From Zeus faber (taxonomy: Eukaryota; Chordata; Actinopteri; Zeiformes; Zeidae), in the NCBI GenBank assembly GCA_960531495.1, contig OY482846.1, positions 37,737,565 to 37,801,564 of the forward strand: a stretch of 64,000 nucleotides of DNA. The letters run 5' to 3'. This document shows positions 22,590-37,581 of the stretch, piece by piece. The translations under genes were made by a program, and so were the position numbers. A model generated the notes under the pieces. That model was not told where the DNA came from. It made no database searches and saw only the letters and a list, made by a program, of their open reading frames with translations. Each line of letters begins with the position of its first letter. The stretch's first letter is position 1.

Positions 22590-22795
22590 AAAGCCTTCAG
22601 TTAGTAAAAAATGCTGCAGCTAGAATCTTGACCAGGACTAGAAAGTTTTATTACTCCTATACTGGCCACTTAGCACAGGCTCCTGGTCCTGTTAACCTGT
22701 TAAAAATGTGGGTTTGCGAAGCCCTTTGAGACTGTGTTGTGATTAAGGGCTATACAAATAATCTTTACATTATGCAATAAATAATATAAACAAAT
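22590..22795 (+). mobile_element. L2/CR1-type LINE 3' end remnant
   Basis: Translation includes KNAAARILTRTRKF, the conserved C-terminal RT-domain peptide of fish L2-like LINEs. The usual 3' tail GAAGCCCTTTGAGACTGTGT, then AAGGGCTATACAAATAA, follows after an internal deletion. The copy is heavily truncated. Confidence 0.6.
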
Positions 22796-25099
22796 AAACT
22801 GACTTGACTTTAAGATTTTTTCCCTTATATTTGTCACACAGAGCCGTTATTTTTAGCATTGTGAACCGTTCCCCTGTGGCTGAACCAAGGGCTAAAGTTA
22901 ACTATCTTGGCTGTTCTTTTGACCGTTCATCTCATCTTTATCTCCATTACTTCGTGCTGGCAGTACTGTTATAGCCTTAAACAGCAGGGCAGAAAGAACA
23001 GAAAATGCATCTTTCGGCTTCTAATGAGTGTATGGCCAGCGGGGAGGCTGTATAGGCATTTATTAAACAAATATTTTTAAATTTTACTGCAGATTGTCTT
23101 TCTCACTCTTTCTCTATGCAAAGACGAATCCTTATTGATTTCATTATAGCCCTCTCATTCGCCAAGCAGTCAAAGGCGGGTCACTTACAATCTATTGAAA
23201 AGTGATCGCATATTACAAATTGAGTCGCAATTCAGAAGAATTCAATTCCCGAAGTGAGACGGGCAGGGCAATAGAGTGCCCGCACTTGATTACAACGCTT
23301 CACCGCTTGCCTGTGGGACCTCGGGTCAAGTGATTGTGTTTGAAAAAAATTGTTCTATACGTACTAGTGGGGAAGAGTTGAAGGGATTCTTTTGTAAACT
23401 GTATTCGATATCATGTTATTTTATCTGTTTGTGTGACTCTAAATCCAAAACCACCGCAGTGCCTTAAAATCGCATGGCCTTTAGACGTACTGCTGTGACT
23501 AAAGCAGCGGCTCTTCGGATGACCGAGACGATTTATGGGACGGTTTCACCGGGGCTAGATTTATTTGCAAACGCCAATTTTGTCATCCCTGTGTACAGAC
23601 TCACTGTTTTTTCATTTGATATTTACTACACCGGTGGCTGTTCTACAACCGTCACCGGGATCTGCTCATAAATAACGCTTTGATTCTTTTGAGTTCTGGT
23701 TCGAAAAGGTCAATTCTGCCCATTCTGTCTTTGTATGGGTCTGGCATCTGGAAGTCAAGCTTATTTTTGCAAGTAAAATTGGATTGAACTCAGCGACGAG
23801 GGGACACCGCAACCTCCTAAAATTAAATTACTTTTTGGCTTATGTGATCGCCACATTAAGGGCAGCACCCAGAAGTTGGCCTTTCAGCCAGATATGCATT
23901 GTAGGAAATTCATACCAGCTGTGTACTGTTTGCAAACTACGATATTTCACTGGATGCCGTATGTCATCGTGGTACTTTTCACATGCTATTTCATGCATAC
24001 TATACTTACAGATGTACTAAACACTCATTTAGAGCGTTAAAAAGCATGCTTGTATGCAGATAGATATCACATTTCATAAAAAAAAGGGTGTTTGAAGGGC
24101 AAAATAAAATAAAGTAAAGTAAAAGAATATCCAGATCAGAATCAGAAAGTTATAGTCTTTTTTAAATTATGCCTATCGGTTTCTGCACTTAATGGGTATT
24201 TTAATTGTTAATTATCAAATCATAAAACTTATACGGTCGCTTGTGATTGATGGCTTGGGAATGGTTTTTTTTTGTTCTGTACCACATCATCTATGAAGAA
24301 CAAAATTTTTATAAAATAATTGTATTCATGTTATTTCACCAGTTAATCGGATTAATAGATCGCCTAACGCTAAAATAAGCAATGGAGGATTGGTCCCATA
24401 TAGAGCATGTTTGAAATACATATATTGTATATATTTTAAAACACAGTATATATTGAAAAACCGATGTGGAACAGGGTGTTTGACCATCTGACAGCACTTG
24501 TCTGTTTAACATTGGAACACAGCACTGAAAGGAGAGAAGGGTTTTAAATTTTCAGCAAATTGAACGCAGATGAAGTGAATTAGCTTGGAACTGACAAGTC
24601 ACCTCCAATCAAGTGATACCACAACAAAATTATGAAAAAAATTTATATATATATATATTATTATTATTATTTATTTATATTTTTTTGTTTGTTTTATGTT
24701 GGACCCGCCCTGCAGTTCGTGGTTGATAAATAGCTTTTTGGGTTCTTTGTTTTCAGGATGCTATCAGATCCTATCGCTAAAAGACGTATAAACGCTAGCT
24801 CATCGGACCTGTGATCTGATTGGATGATTACACTTAAAGTCACTAAAACACCGGGTCATAAAGTTGATTAAACGTCTTCGAGACGCACTGAGTGGGTTAT
24901 GACGTGTCTCTTGAAGAGAGACTCCTTGAAAAGCATATGGAGCTCTGCACAATGGATCTGGGAGATACGGTGCAGCAGTGCACTCAGGACAAGGTGCACT
25001 TGATATTATTAAATGTGAAAGGGCACTTTGCCGGCTGCCATTTCTCTTTTTCCCGGTAAAGAAAAATGTTTGATTAAGTAATGGAAGGGAACAATTGGA

Positions 25100-25100
<1 letters not shown>
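22796..25100. other. No recognisable gene; AT-rich
   Basis: AT-rich sequence with a short (TA)(TTA) tract at 24637-24675. The stretch 24690-25060 is less AT-rich and could be conserved non-coding DNA. That is speculation from composition only. Confidence 0.4.

Positions 25101-25101
<1 letters not shown>

Positions 25102-25157
<56 letters not shown>
25102..25157. repeat. (TA)n microsatellite
   Basis: About 28 TA dinucleotides, uninterrupted. Confidence 0.95.
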
Positions 25158-27007
<1,850 letters not shown>

Positions 27008-27296
27008 TGTGGTTTGAGCAGCCACACCTCTCCTGGTAATTGGGGCCCAGGATCAGAGTGGCTCTATACCTGTTGCTCTTTGGTTGGTCTAACAAGCAAC
27101 AGGTAAAACCCCCATCCCCACACACACTCAGAAGAGGAGCCCTTATCATAACACATGTCCATCTGCTCCTGGGCTTTTTCCAACCAGCCCACTCTCTACA
27201 AGAAACTGTGTGCCTGAAACCCCATCGTCTGTGTCTCTGTGTCGGAGGTCCCTGAAAACACCACTTGGGTGGCATGTGATAGGTGAAACTGCCACA
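27008..27296 (+). mobile_element. LTR, family B copy 3 (5' LTR)
   Basis: Starts TGTGGTTTGAGCAGCCACAC and ends GAAACTGCCACA. It is the longest of the three family copies. A primer-binding site follows at once, so this is a 5' LTR, whereas the other two copies are solitary. Confidence 0.8.
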
Positions 27297-27297
27297 C

Positions 27298-27315
27298 TGG
27301 CACCTGAACAGGGAC
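27298..27315 (+). other. tRNA-Lys-type primer-binding site
   Basis: TGGCACCTGAACAGGGAC matches the tRNA-Lys3 primer-binding sequence of retroviruses at 16 of 18 positions, one base after the LTR's terminal CA. It confirms the LTR end and the plus orientation. Confidence 0.8.
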
Positions 27316-27368
27316 TCACCGGCACAGAGACACAGAAGACAGGGTTCCAGACTACTCAAACCACACCA
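27316..27368 (-). repeat. Inverted fragment of the same LTR
   Basis: CACAGAGACACAGAAGACAG and the closing CTCAAACCACACC are the reverse complement of internal and terminal parts of family B LTRs. An inverted LTR piece thus lies directly after the primer-binding site, and the whole 27.01-27.37 kb block has inverted ends. Confidence 0.6.
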
Positions 27369-27838
27369 TACGGATGTGTTCATCGCAGTATTTGTGGCGT
27401 TAGGACCTGTTTGTGTTTCGAGTTTTTAAGAGACTTTTTCCCCCCATTCTCTCTCTCTTCGATGTGTAACCGAAACCTTGGCCAAGTGGCAGACTGTCTG
27501 GAGTCTGAAACATTGTGTCGGTGTTAAGACAAGCGCAAAGCCCCATTGGCCGCTATAAAAATAGCCAGATCATGCTGGCCAAATGCCCTTTATTCCAAAT
27601 TAAGTTTTCAAATAACTTTATTTTCTGTCCCTTTCCATCCACAAATAATTTCTTTGCTTACAGTGGGCGTGAAAGGTGCAAGTACAATTCGATGGCACTT
27701 AAAGCATTAGCATGGCATAGGGATAGATAGTCTGTTGGCCTCTCTTCCCTGCTGTCCTATATGTACGCATATCAAGGGCCTAACAAGGAGTCAGGCCAAC
27801 CTTATCTGGTTCTTTGAAGGACGAAGGGGATCGCTCCA
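27369..27838. other. No recognisable gene
   Basis: Non-coding sequence between the LTR fragment and the Tc1-like remnant. Confidence 0.4.
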
Positions 27839-28065
27839 GACCTTCCCATTAAGGTTCAGTGAGGCTCAGATCAGGTTGGGGAGGCCATGGTAGGTAATTG
27901 AATGCATCCTGGTTTTCATGGAAATACTGGAACTTGAATTTGTTTAGCAAGTTGTATGGCGGCATTATTAATTCATACTGGAATCCAGGAACATCATGAG
28001 GGAACATTATTTGGACCAAAGTTTGCAAGTGGTCTGGTAAAATAGCCTCTTAGTCCTTGGCCTTC
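27839..28065 (-). pseudogene. Tc1/mariner-like transposase C-terminal remnant
   Basis: The minus-strand translation reads LPDHLQTLVQIMFPHDVPGF, then a segment where the family has a DDNAP-type catalytic box, then KFQYFHENQDAFNYLPWPPQ and PDLSLTEP. PWP-QSPDLNPIE is the signature that precedes the final catalytic residue in Tc1/mariner transposases. The catalytic DD has been replaced and the SPDLNPIE box is degraded, so the enzyme would be inactive. There is no start and no terminal repeat. Confidence 0.6.
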
Positions 28066-28112
28066 CATTACATTAATTCATTGCTCAGACGCGTTTTTCT
28101 AAAGCGACTTAC
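28066..28112 (-). mobile_element. SINE 3' tail fragment (reverse)
   Basis: The reverse complement contains AAGTCGCTTTAGAAAAACGC and an ATGTAATGG end, like the tails of the SINEs at 30.2, 46.4 and 52.1 kb. Confidence 0.45.
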
Positions 28113-28373
28113 ATGAGAGGCTAGAAACATTCAAAGCATACATCGACCATCGAGCTTCATCGAACTTAAGTGCATGATCTCCTGTTTCTAAATTCAAGTG
28201 CAAGATGCTGTAAGGAATCAGAATAAAAAAAATCCCAAGGGGAAATTCATGCATTCAGGCAAAGAGATCCTAATTAAAATGAGACAAGAAATTACAAATA
28301 CTGTATGTACATATATATCTACACAAGTTAACATGAAGTACCGCTACTGTATATTCACTAGTACCACTATACT

Positions 28374-28755
28374 AAAGCCTGGTTTATGCTTCTGTGACAG
28401 TACACGTAAAAAGTCTCTAGGGACCTACACAGTCAAGGGTGTTAAGGGTAATGCAGTCAAATCTCAACACATTGAGCGGTCCTGTGCATCAAACAAGCTG
28501 ACTGGCTGGATTTCCCAACTTCCTGTCAGGAGGTGGGTTCAAAACGCAAAATTACATTTTTGCAGATAGAAACACGTCTTTTGAACAAGTTTTGAAAACT
28601 GATTTCCATTTGCATATTTTTCAAAAAGTGAGGAAAGACAACAAAATAAATGGATTTCTTCTTCATGTTTTCTATACATTGTGGTTCACTACATGCGACA
28701 CTACCCCCAAGTGGACATATACCGCTTTACTCCAAATCAGTTAAAGTATAAATGC
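28374..28755. mobile_element. Possible Harbinger-like MITE
   Basis: Left end AAGCCTGGTTTATGCTTCTG resembles the terminal repeat of fish PIF/Harbinger-like elements. The right end GTATAAATGCAAACAACC is a weak inverted partner. It has no transposase and the target duplication is unclear. Confidence 0.35.
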
Positions 28756-28984
28756 AAACAACCATTCCAACCTCTCTGAACGACACCCAGCAGAATCCAA
28801 CCTATGCTAACTAGTGACTGATGAGCCCAATATTGGAAAGGGCAGTGAGTAGTGGCATACAGTAGCAACAGTAGTGGAAACAGTAGTCACTCTGCTCTTA
28901 AAGGTTCATGAGCTTGGAACAGGAAACTGGGGAGGCGGTTAGTAGGTGGTAGATGCTTGACTGCACTCTTGCGTTGATGAAATC

Positions 28985-29345
28985 ACTCTTCAATTTGTTT
29001 AGCTCTGCACGGGCACATTATCATTTCATAATATGGGATCATTATGAGGGAACAGTTTTTGCACCATGGGGAGCGCTGGTCTTGTAAAAAAGTTTCAAAG
29101 TTCTTGGCAGTTATCTAGACACAAGGCAATTCTGGTTAATGATTGGGTACTCCCATGAGACCATTATGGATCCAGCACCTTATTTAACTGGTGGCAAAAG
29201 TGTCCTGTTTGATTTCCATGTTTGTGATATTTCAGACTATTCCCCTTGACACAGGGATGCATTCCCGTTATATTGAGTGAGCCACCACTCCCACTATATG
29301 GTCTCTTTTGGAACTGGTAGTTATGGAAGGAATTCTGTCTCACAG
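28985..29345 (-). pseudogene. Second Tc1-like transposase remnant
   Basis: Minus-strand frames give PPVK, then GAGSIMVSWEYPI (family: GGGSIMVWG) and, further on, a degraded metal-binding region aligning in DNA with 27.9-28.0 kb (shared AATTTGTTTAG, TATGAGGGAACA and TTCTTGGC-like text). It covers a more N-terminal portion than the 27.8-28.1 kb fragment. It is full of stops. Confidence 0.45.
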
Positions 29346-29529
29346 TTCATTAATACATGTAATGCAATCCACAAATTGTTGTGGTTAATTATTAATCCCA
29401 ACATGAAAAGAAACTGATCATATGTTAAACTAAACCACCAATATTCAAGGTACATGTATTAAAAACCTTTTTTTAATGTATGTTAAAAACCCAAAAGATA
29501 AGGGAGTCATAAAAGATCAGAAAAACTTT

Positions 29530-30015
29530 CTCTCCTACAGAAACATGGCCAAACACAGGAAGGAAAAGGAATCCAGGCTAAATATGGTGAAATATGACAA
29601 GTATTCAAGAAACTGTGAAAAAAAAATCCCTTTCCAGGAACCGGGGAAAACGCCCTAGAAACAAGACTGTGACTGGTTTCTTGGGACACACCCCACAAGA
29701 CTGTGATTTGTTCCTTGGGACACACCCCCAAATGGAAAAACTCCCTCGTCACAAAACTCTGATTGGTTCCTTGGACACACCTCCAAGACTGTGATTGGTT
29801 CCCTGCACTGAAAGGGGCAGGACATGTGGGAGGGAACACTCCTGTGAGCCCCGCTCGCTGTTTATTGCTGTACTTGTATCTCAGATAAACAAAAAACTTT
29901 TTCGCATCAGACTCCGCTCGGTTCCAGTGCTTTTTCCTTCCAAGTTTTTTGAGGCCAGGACAGATAGAAATGTTGCCCAGAGATCCAGAATTTTGACTGG
30001 CCCGGGTCTGGAACA
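29530..30015 (+). mobile_element. LTR-like family C, copy 1 (plus)
   Basis: Aligns with the reverse complement of 53428-53880. From left to right: TTTCCAGGAACCGGGGAAAACG; four tandem units of AAGACTGTGATTGGTTCCTTGG type (29660-29810), each an inverted CCAAT box; TGTTTATTGCTGTACTTGTA; CTTTTTCGCATCAGACTC; and TTCCAAGTTTTTTGAGGCCA. Promoter repeats followed by a polyadenylation-like region is an LTR layout. No internal region is attached and TG/CA ends are not fixed. A 196-codon open frame on the minus strand crosses it and is not meaningful. Confidence 0.5.
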
Positions 30016-30161
30016 TCTTGGTCATGACAAAATCTGTATTAAGCTTTTTGAATGCAACAATTTTATGTAAAAAAATGTCAAATGTTACATGTGCCACATG
30101 TATATTTATATTGTATTTTGTATATATTGTATATATGTATATTTGTATTATTTATATTTAT

Positions 30162-30355
30162 GAGGATGGTAGCTCAGAAGGTAGAGCTGGTCGTCTAGTT
30201 ATCTAAAGGTTGCTGGTTCAATCCCAGGCTCCTCCTGCTAGCATGCTGTAGTGTCCATGAGCAAGACACCTAACCCCTAATTGCTCCTGATGGCTGCGTC
30301 TGTGTTTGAATAATTGTAAGTCACTTTGGATAAAAGCATCTGCTTAATGTAATTT
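30162..30355 (+). mobile_element. tRNA-derived SINE, copy 1
   Basis: A-box GGTAGCTCAGAAGGTAGAGC and B-box GCTGGTTCAATCCC mark a tRNA-like head. The body has CATGAGCAAGACACCTAACC and the tail TAAGTCACTTTGGATAAAAG followed by ATCTGCTTAATGTAA. Same family and orientation as 46341-46555 and 52062-52265. It shows a few more substitutions than they do. Confidence 0.85.
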
Positions 30356-30691
30356 GTGGATTTCATGACATTTATTTGAGAATTGTGACACAGAATAGTT
30401 AGTTGCCCAATGCTGCTTGCTGTTGTAAATATAAAACCCCTCCCTGGAAGTTTTCATTAAGTAAGCAATCTCAAGTGATGCTGCATTTATTTCAAATTAA
30501 GTCAAAAAGTGAATTTATCTTGCAATTGAATTTTATTTGGAACAGTGTCCGTTTGGAAGGACAGATTGCAACTGCGTAGGTTAAAGGTTTACCTCTATAA
30601 TCAATAATAGACTTTTGTCATAGGGATTCCATGAATATATTATCAATTGTACTTAAATATATACTATATATTCATTTATACTGTATATATA

Positions 30692-30697
<6 letters not shown>
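30356..30697. other. No recognisable gene
   Basis: AT-rich sequence between a SINE and a TA array. Confidence 0.4.

Positions 30698-30752
<55 letters not shown>
30698..30752. repeat. (TA)n microsatellite
   Basis: Uninterrupted TA repeats of about 27 units. Confidence 0.95.
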
Positions 30753-31450
<698 letters not shown>

Positions 31451-31825
31451 ACAGTTCATTCAGGACCAGATCCCTGGTTCGATAATCAATCAAGGCCTTT
31501 TTTTCTGATCAATTTTTTCCACCACAGAAACGATCAACGAGCCAGATTGCTTTTTTGTCCTTCTTGTTTCTTTTTTTTTCAAAGCAGAAAGTATCCATCA
31601 TTAATCATGGCGACGCCCACGTTTTGCCCGTGTCACACGTTACCTCAAACACCGCCGGTGTGTAAACGCCACACAGCAACATACACACAGTGGTGAAAAG
31701 TAATAAAGTGCAAGTACTTCCTTTTTTTCCAAAGGACATTTACGTTTTATTTGTACATTTTTCAAGTACTTAAGTACGTTCTTTTAGTTACTTAATTATA
31801 TTTTCAATGACTTAAGTACATTTTT

Positions 31826-32295
31826 CAAGATTCAAGATTCAAAAGGTTTATTCGTCACATACATATACATACGTTCATACATATATGGAGTGAAATGTCT
31901 TTGCAAAGCACCTGGAGATTATGCACAATAGCTACTAAACCGAACATAATAGCAAACCTAATTACTACCTAGCTAACTTACTAAAACTAACTGATTCCTA
32001 AAACATAATGCAGTTAGTGAATAGAATATTATAAATAAAATAAAATAATAATAAAATAAGAGTCAAAAAGCTAATACAGAGTGGGAGTACAAAATTGAAG
32101 GGAATAGAGTTGTATTTATGGAATATGCAATTTGTATATACAGATACAGTATGTGCAGTAAAGTGCATGTGGATAAACTGAGTATGGCGATATACAGTAA
32201 AGTATACAACAGTACGACACAGCAATACAGTAACACTGAACACAATAGCAAGTTCATATAGGAGCAGTAGGCTGCCATAAAGCAGTACCTGGGAA
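31826..32295. repeat. Dispersed repeat D, copy 2
   Basis: TTCAAGATTCAAGATTCAAA start, GTTTATTCGTCACATACAT, GAGTGAAATGTCTTTGCAAA and TACGACACAGCAATACAGTA are shared with 22136-22440 in the same order. Longer in the middle than copy 1. Confidence 0.6.
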
Positions 32296-32517
32296 GCAGT
32301 TAGGGAGTTAAGCGTCTTGCTCAAGGACACATCAGCAAGCTACCAGGAGGAGCACGGGATCAAAATGGCAATCTTCCGATTCCTAGACGACCTGCTCTAC
32401 CTCCTGAGTCCCTTCCCCCGTCATATTCACGTATCCCTATCAGTGTATAATCCCATGAAAATAAGGATCATTGTTTTTTTGTTTCCTTAGAATGAGCAAT
32501 CTATATCTACAGAGGAT

Positions 32518-32711
32518 GCGTGCACGCTCCACGGAGGCCGCCATGTTGCACCGCCATGTTTGTTTTACAGTCACCGGGAAATGAAAAACCACTCGCTCTA
32601 GAGAGGGTCTTCCGCGTTTTCCGCAGCCGCCGTCTCTGGCACGGAAGCTGCCATGTTGCACCTGTGACAGATTGACTTGCTGTGTTCTCCATTTTTTTTT
32701 TTTTTTTTTAA
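32518..32711. repeat. Possible dispersed repeat ending in T-run
   Basis: Contains GCCATGTTGCACC twice, AAACCACTCGCTCTAGAGAG and TCTTCCGCGTTTTCCGCAGC, text that recurs widely in fish genomes as far as I remember. A run of 19 T ends the block, as if a poly-A tail were read on the opposite strand. Confidence 0.35.
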
Positions 32712-33611
32712 ATGTGCGATTTGTTAGGGGTGCCAGCCAGGTCTCCTCTTCTGGCATTTAAGATTGGACAGTCGGTGCTTTTTCACGTTATGAATCAAAC
32801 CCACAAAGGATGCATACCAATCAAAATGTACACCCTACTCATTGAACGACATCCTCGACCCACCAGGATATTCGTAAAGACTTTCGCAAAAACACACAAA
32901 ATCCAACAGTTCCTGGGTCCACACAACAAAAAAATTATCCAACTCAAAAATGCTAATACAGGTTTGTTTTGTTTGTCTTCCACACAATTTATCAGCCAAG
33001 GTGATTTGGTGCCCCCCGAAAAAATTTAAATTAAGTTCTGTTCGTTTCCTGAAAGCAAACAAGTTTGAATTCTGTTCAGTATTTGTAGAGCAGCCAAAAA
33101 TAAACAACAACAAATCTTCAAGCTAAAAAAAAAAAGTTTTTTTACACTCACAGTCCAGGCAATCCAGTCCAGGCAGTCTGAGAATCCAGGCAGTCTGAGA
33201 ATCCAGTCTGGTTTTACGTGTGTGCTGTGGGTGAGTGTTTCACCGAAACAGCTGAGCAGAGTGGATATGAAGCGATCCAGGAGAATATGGATTACTGATC
33301 GGAGGACGAGTGTTGATGGCGAAGGGATAAACGGTTCGCAATTCGGGATTTAAACGACCTTACTTATAAGTTTACCACACAATTGAGGTCCATGATCACG
33401 ATCAGGCCGCCGGCAGAGTGGCCGCAGCGGGAAACCAAAACAGCTCAAGTCTCGTTGGGTTCCACAAAAATCCAAATAACATAAAATGGAAGAGTGTTGA
33501 ATTGTGAGAGGAACCGGGAAGGAATCGACAAGTAGATTGTGAAAATGGACATTTCCAGGTTGCCGCTCACCGCCATGGGGAGGGGTATTCAGTTGGTTGC
33601 GATGTGCAACC
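32712..33611. other. No recognisable gene; short ~20-bp direct repeat
   Basis: AGGCAGTCTGAGAATCC recurs at 33170-33215. A 105-codon frame at 32712-33029 has no recognisable motif, and overlapping frames on the other strand are equally long. Confidence 0.4.
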
Positions 33612-34925
33612 TCACCTTTTTTCACATCATTTGAAAGTGGAGAATCAGAGCTTCCAAACAAGGTGTCACTTGTGCAAATCAAGCAAAAAATTTTTCAAGC
33701 TATGACTTGTTAAAGACAAGGGTGTGGCAAACTGTGATTCTGAGATAATCAACTTCAAAGTTTAACCCACACCAGGTGCATTCAGCCAGCTCCCAGAATG
33801 CAAATGGGTTGGCGGACAAACAATGCCTCATGGCTAATTAACAAACTGCTGAATGGGCCAATCACGAACAGCTCAACAACACAACTCATTTTGTTTTTAA
33901 AAAAGCTTTTATTTGACAGTAAGAATATAAATGTTTTATAAAAGTGGAATTATTTTGGAGTTTTAAAGTACGGACAACACAACAAAATGTAGAGTCCATC
34001 AATAATATGAGTCTCAGAAAATCTGAAATGTGAAAATCTGTCACCGACCTCAACGGACTTCATCACGTCATCAACTTCTTCCATTGTAACAACAACGTAC
34101 GTATCATCGGTCTCCTCCGGTGCTTCTTGAAAATATTCAGTTTCCTCGTCACATTAAGTTTGAAATCCGCTGTTTGAAAAGTCCGGAGTAATATCAGATT
34201 CTGCGTCGCTGTGGTTCTCTGCGTCGCTGTCGGAGAACTGACTATCATCACGGAAAATGAAGTCCAGTACGTGCTGCTTACACTGACTTGGATCTATCGC
34301 ACTGGTCAGATTAAGATCCCAAATATGATTCAGAGCTTCCGCCACGCGCTTCACATAATCCATAAGGATACGGAGAAGAAAGTTTTCATAGACAAGTGAG
34401 ACTGATACACCCTCGTGCTGCACTTTAACGTTTGTTTACGGAAGTGACGTAGGTGCGTGACGTGAGGGGGTTTTCTTCTTCGCCGTTTTATTAACAGTGG
34501 CTCCGTGTGTGTAAAAGTAGTACGATTTAAAGGTTGAATTCTATCAAAACGGTTTCACATTGTGACTTCACATCACATGGAATATGGAGGAATGATCTTC
34601 ACCTGGACTGTCACTTTAAAGGAAATGATCGATCAACGTTGTTCAGCACTGTTCCACGTCTCGGTAAGTGAACTGTGTTTCCCCATGTAATCTAACGGGA
34701 ATATTCAACTCCACGGTTTAACATTTTTCCACTATTTATAAATCAAACTGGGTTTTGAAAATACATTGAGAGATTAAAAAAAACCACAAAGGAACACAAA
34801 TCTGGAAAAATCGAATTTCCCTTCAAGAAAGATTTTTTCCAACTTATTTGGCTGCTCCTGGCCATTTTAAAAATGCGCGAGATGGCGAGTTTTGTTGTGG
34901 TGGGACACATTTTTCAGGTAATTAG
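33612..34925. mobile_element. DNA transposon, copy 2
   Basis: Aligns in order with 8430-9513 (for example AAACAAGGTGTCACTTGTGC, AGCCAGCTCCCAGAATGCAA and CTTATTTGGCTGCTCCT). The right end TTGTGGTGGGACACATTTTT corresponds to the terminal repeat of copy 1. The left terminal repeat is missing or replaced. It keeps two blocks (33855-33945 and 34465-34545) that copy 1 lacks. Confidence 0.65.
34154..34423 (-). pseudogene. Unknown transposon-encoded ORF fragment, copy 2
   Basis: An 89-residue open frame: VKRVAEALNHIWDLNLTSA and IDPSQ match copy 1, followed by an acidic Ser/Asp/Glu-rich segment (DDSQFSDSDAENHSDAESDI). The minus-strand reading continues past the stop as a Glu-rich stretch with further in-frame codons. 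It resembles the acidic N-terminus of some transposases. No DNA-binding or catalytic domain is visible and I do not recognise it. Confidence 0.45.
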
Positions 34926-36589
<1,664 letters not shown>

Positions 36590-36787
36590 TAAGTGTCATC
36601 TGCATTTAGATAAGTCTCGGACGGACCTCATCTCCCCACGGTATTACATTTTTTCAAATATAATGTTCCAAGCTTTAATATTGGGACAATACACATTTTA
36701 AGTAGTAATCCGTGAGTTAATTGTGGTAACAAACAATGTCCATATGTTGTACTTTGTTTAGGTAGCACGTAAGAAACAGCCATTCAA
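36590..36787. repeat. Dispersed repeat, copy 2 of 3
   Basis: AATTTCTAAGT, AGTCTCGGACGGACCTCAT and AAACAGCCATTCAATGTTTA correspond to blocks at 3.85-4.01 kb and 43.87-43.99 kb. The right edge runs directly into the AGY trinucleotide tract. Confidence 0.5.
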
Positions 36788-36791
36788 TGTT

Positions 36792-36827
<36 letters not shown>

Positions 36828-37460
36828 CAATAGTAGCAGTAGCAGTAGTAGGAGCAGCAGTACTAACAGTAGTAGAAGTAGTAGATGTAGTAGTAGTAGT
36901 TGTAGGAGCAGCAGCAGTAGAAACAGTAGCAGTAGTAGTAGCAGCAATAGTAGCAGTAACAGTAGTAGTAGTGGTAATTGTAGTTGTTGTAGTAGTTGTA
37001 GGAGCAGCAGCAGTAACAGTAGTAGTAGTAGTAGCAGTGGTGGTAGTAGTAGTAGTTGTTGTAGTAGTTGTAGGAGCAGCAGCAGTGGTAGTAGTAGCAG
37101 TAGTAGCAGCAGCAGAAACATTAGCAGTAGTAGGAGTAGGAGCAGCAGTAGTAACAGTAGTAGTAGTAGTAGTAGTAGTAGTAGCAATAGTAGCACTAGT
37201 AGCAGCAGTAGTAGTAGTAGCATAAGTAGCATCAGTAGTAACAGTAGCAGTATTAGTAGCAATAGTAGTCGTAGTAATTTTAGTAGTAGTAGCAGTAGTA
37301 GTAGTAGTAACAGTGGTAGCGGCAGTAGAAACAGTAGCAGTAGTAGTCGCAATAGTAGTAGCAGCACTAGCATTAGTTGCAGTAGCAGCAGTAGCAGTAG
37401 TAGTGGCAGTAGCAGTAGTAGTGGCAGTAGTAGTGGCAGTAGTAGTGGCAGTAGTAGTGG
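36788..37460. repeat. 670-bp AGY (AGT/AGC) trinucleotide tract
   Basis: Nearly every triplet is AGT or AGC in one phase, with GGT, AAT, ACT, AGA and GTT variants in patches. Because the period is three, all phases stay open: poly-Ser on plus, poly-Leu and poly-Thr/Ala on minus. Open frames of up to 280 codons are therefore artefacts of composition, not genes. The plus strand contains almost no long pure run, so it has been accumulating substitutions. Confidence 0.9.
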
Positions 37461-37520
37461 CGGACCTAGAAGCCGTTTTAAAAGGGTTGGAAGTGGACAC
37501 GGGTAGATAGAGGTGATCGG

Positions 37521-37522
<2 letters not shown>

Positions 37523-37565
<43 letters not shown>

Positions 37566-37581
37566 ACACGTGTGTGTGTGC
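37523..37581. repeat. (CA)n/(TG)n microsatellite
   Basis: CA array turning to TG at a CACGTG centre, so the two halves are mutually inverted. Confidence 0.9.

Noticed and set aside
29507-30097. 196-codon frame on minus
   Set aside because: Lies antisense across an LTR-like repeat with tandem CCAAT units. The reading frame is not kept in the second copy of that repeat.
30162-30240. Functional tRNA gene
   Set aside because: A/B boxes are present, but the sequence continues into a SINE body and tail, and a tRNA cloverleaf acceptor stem does not close.
36717-37559. Leu-rich and Ser-rich open frames up to 280 codons
   Set aside because: They arise because the AGY tract keeps a three-base phase. 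No domain, start context or splice signal supports a gene.
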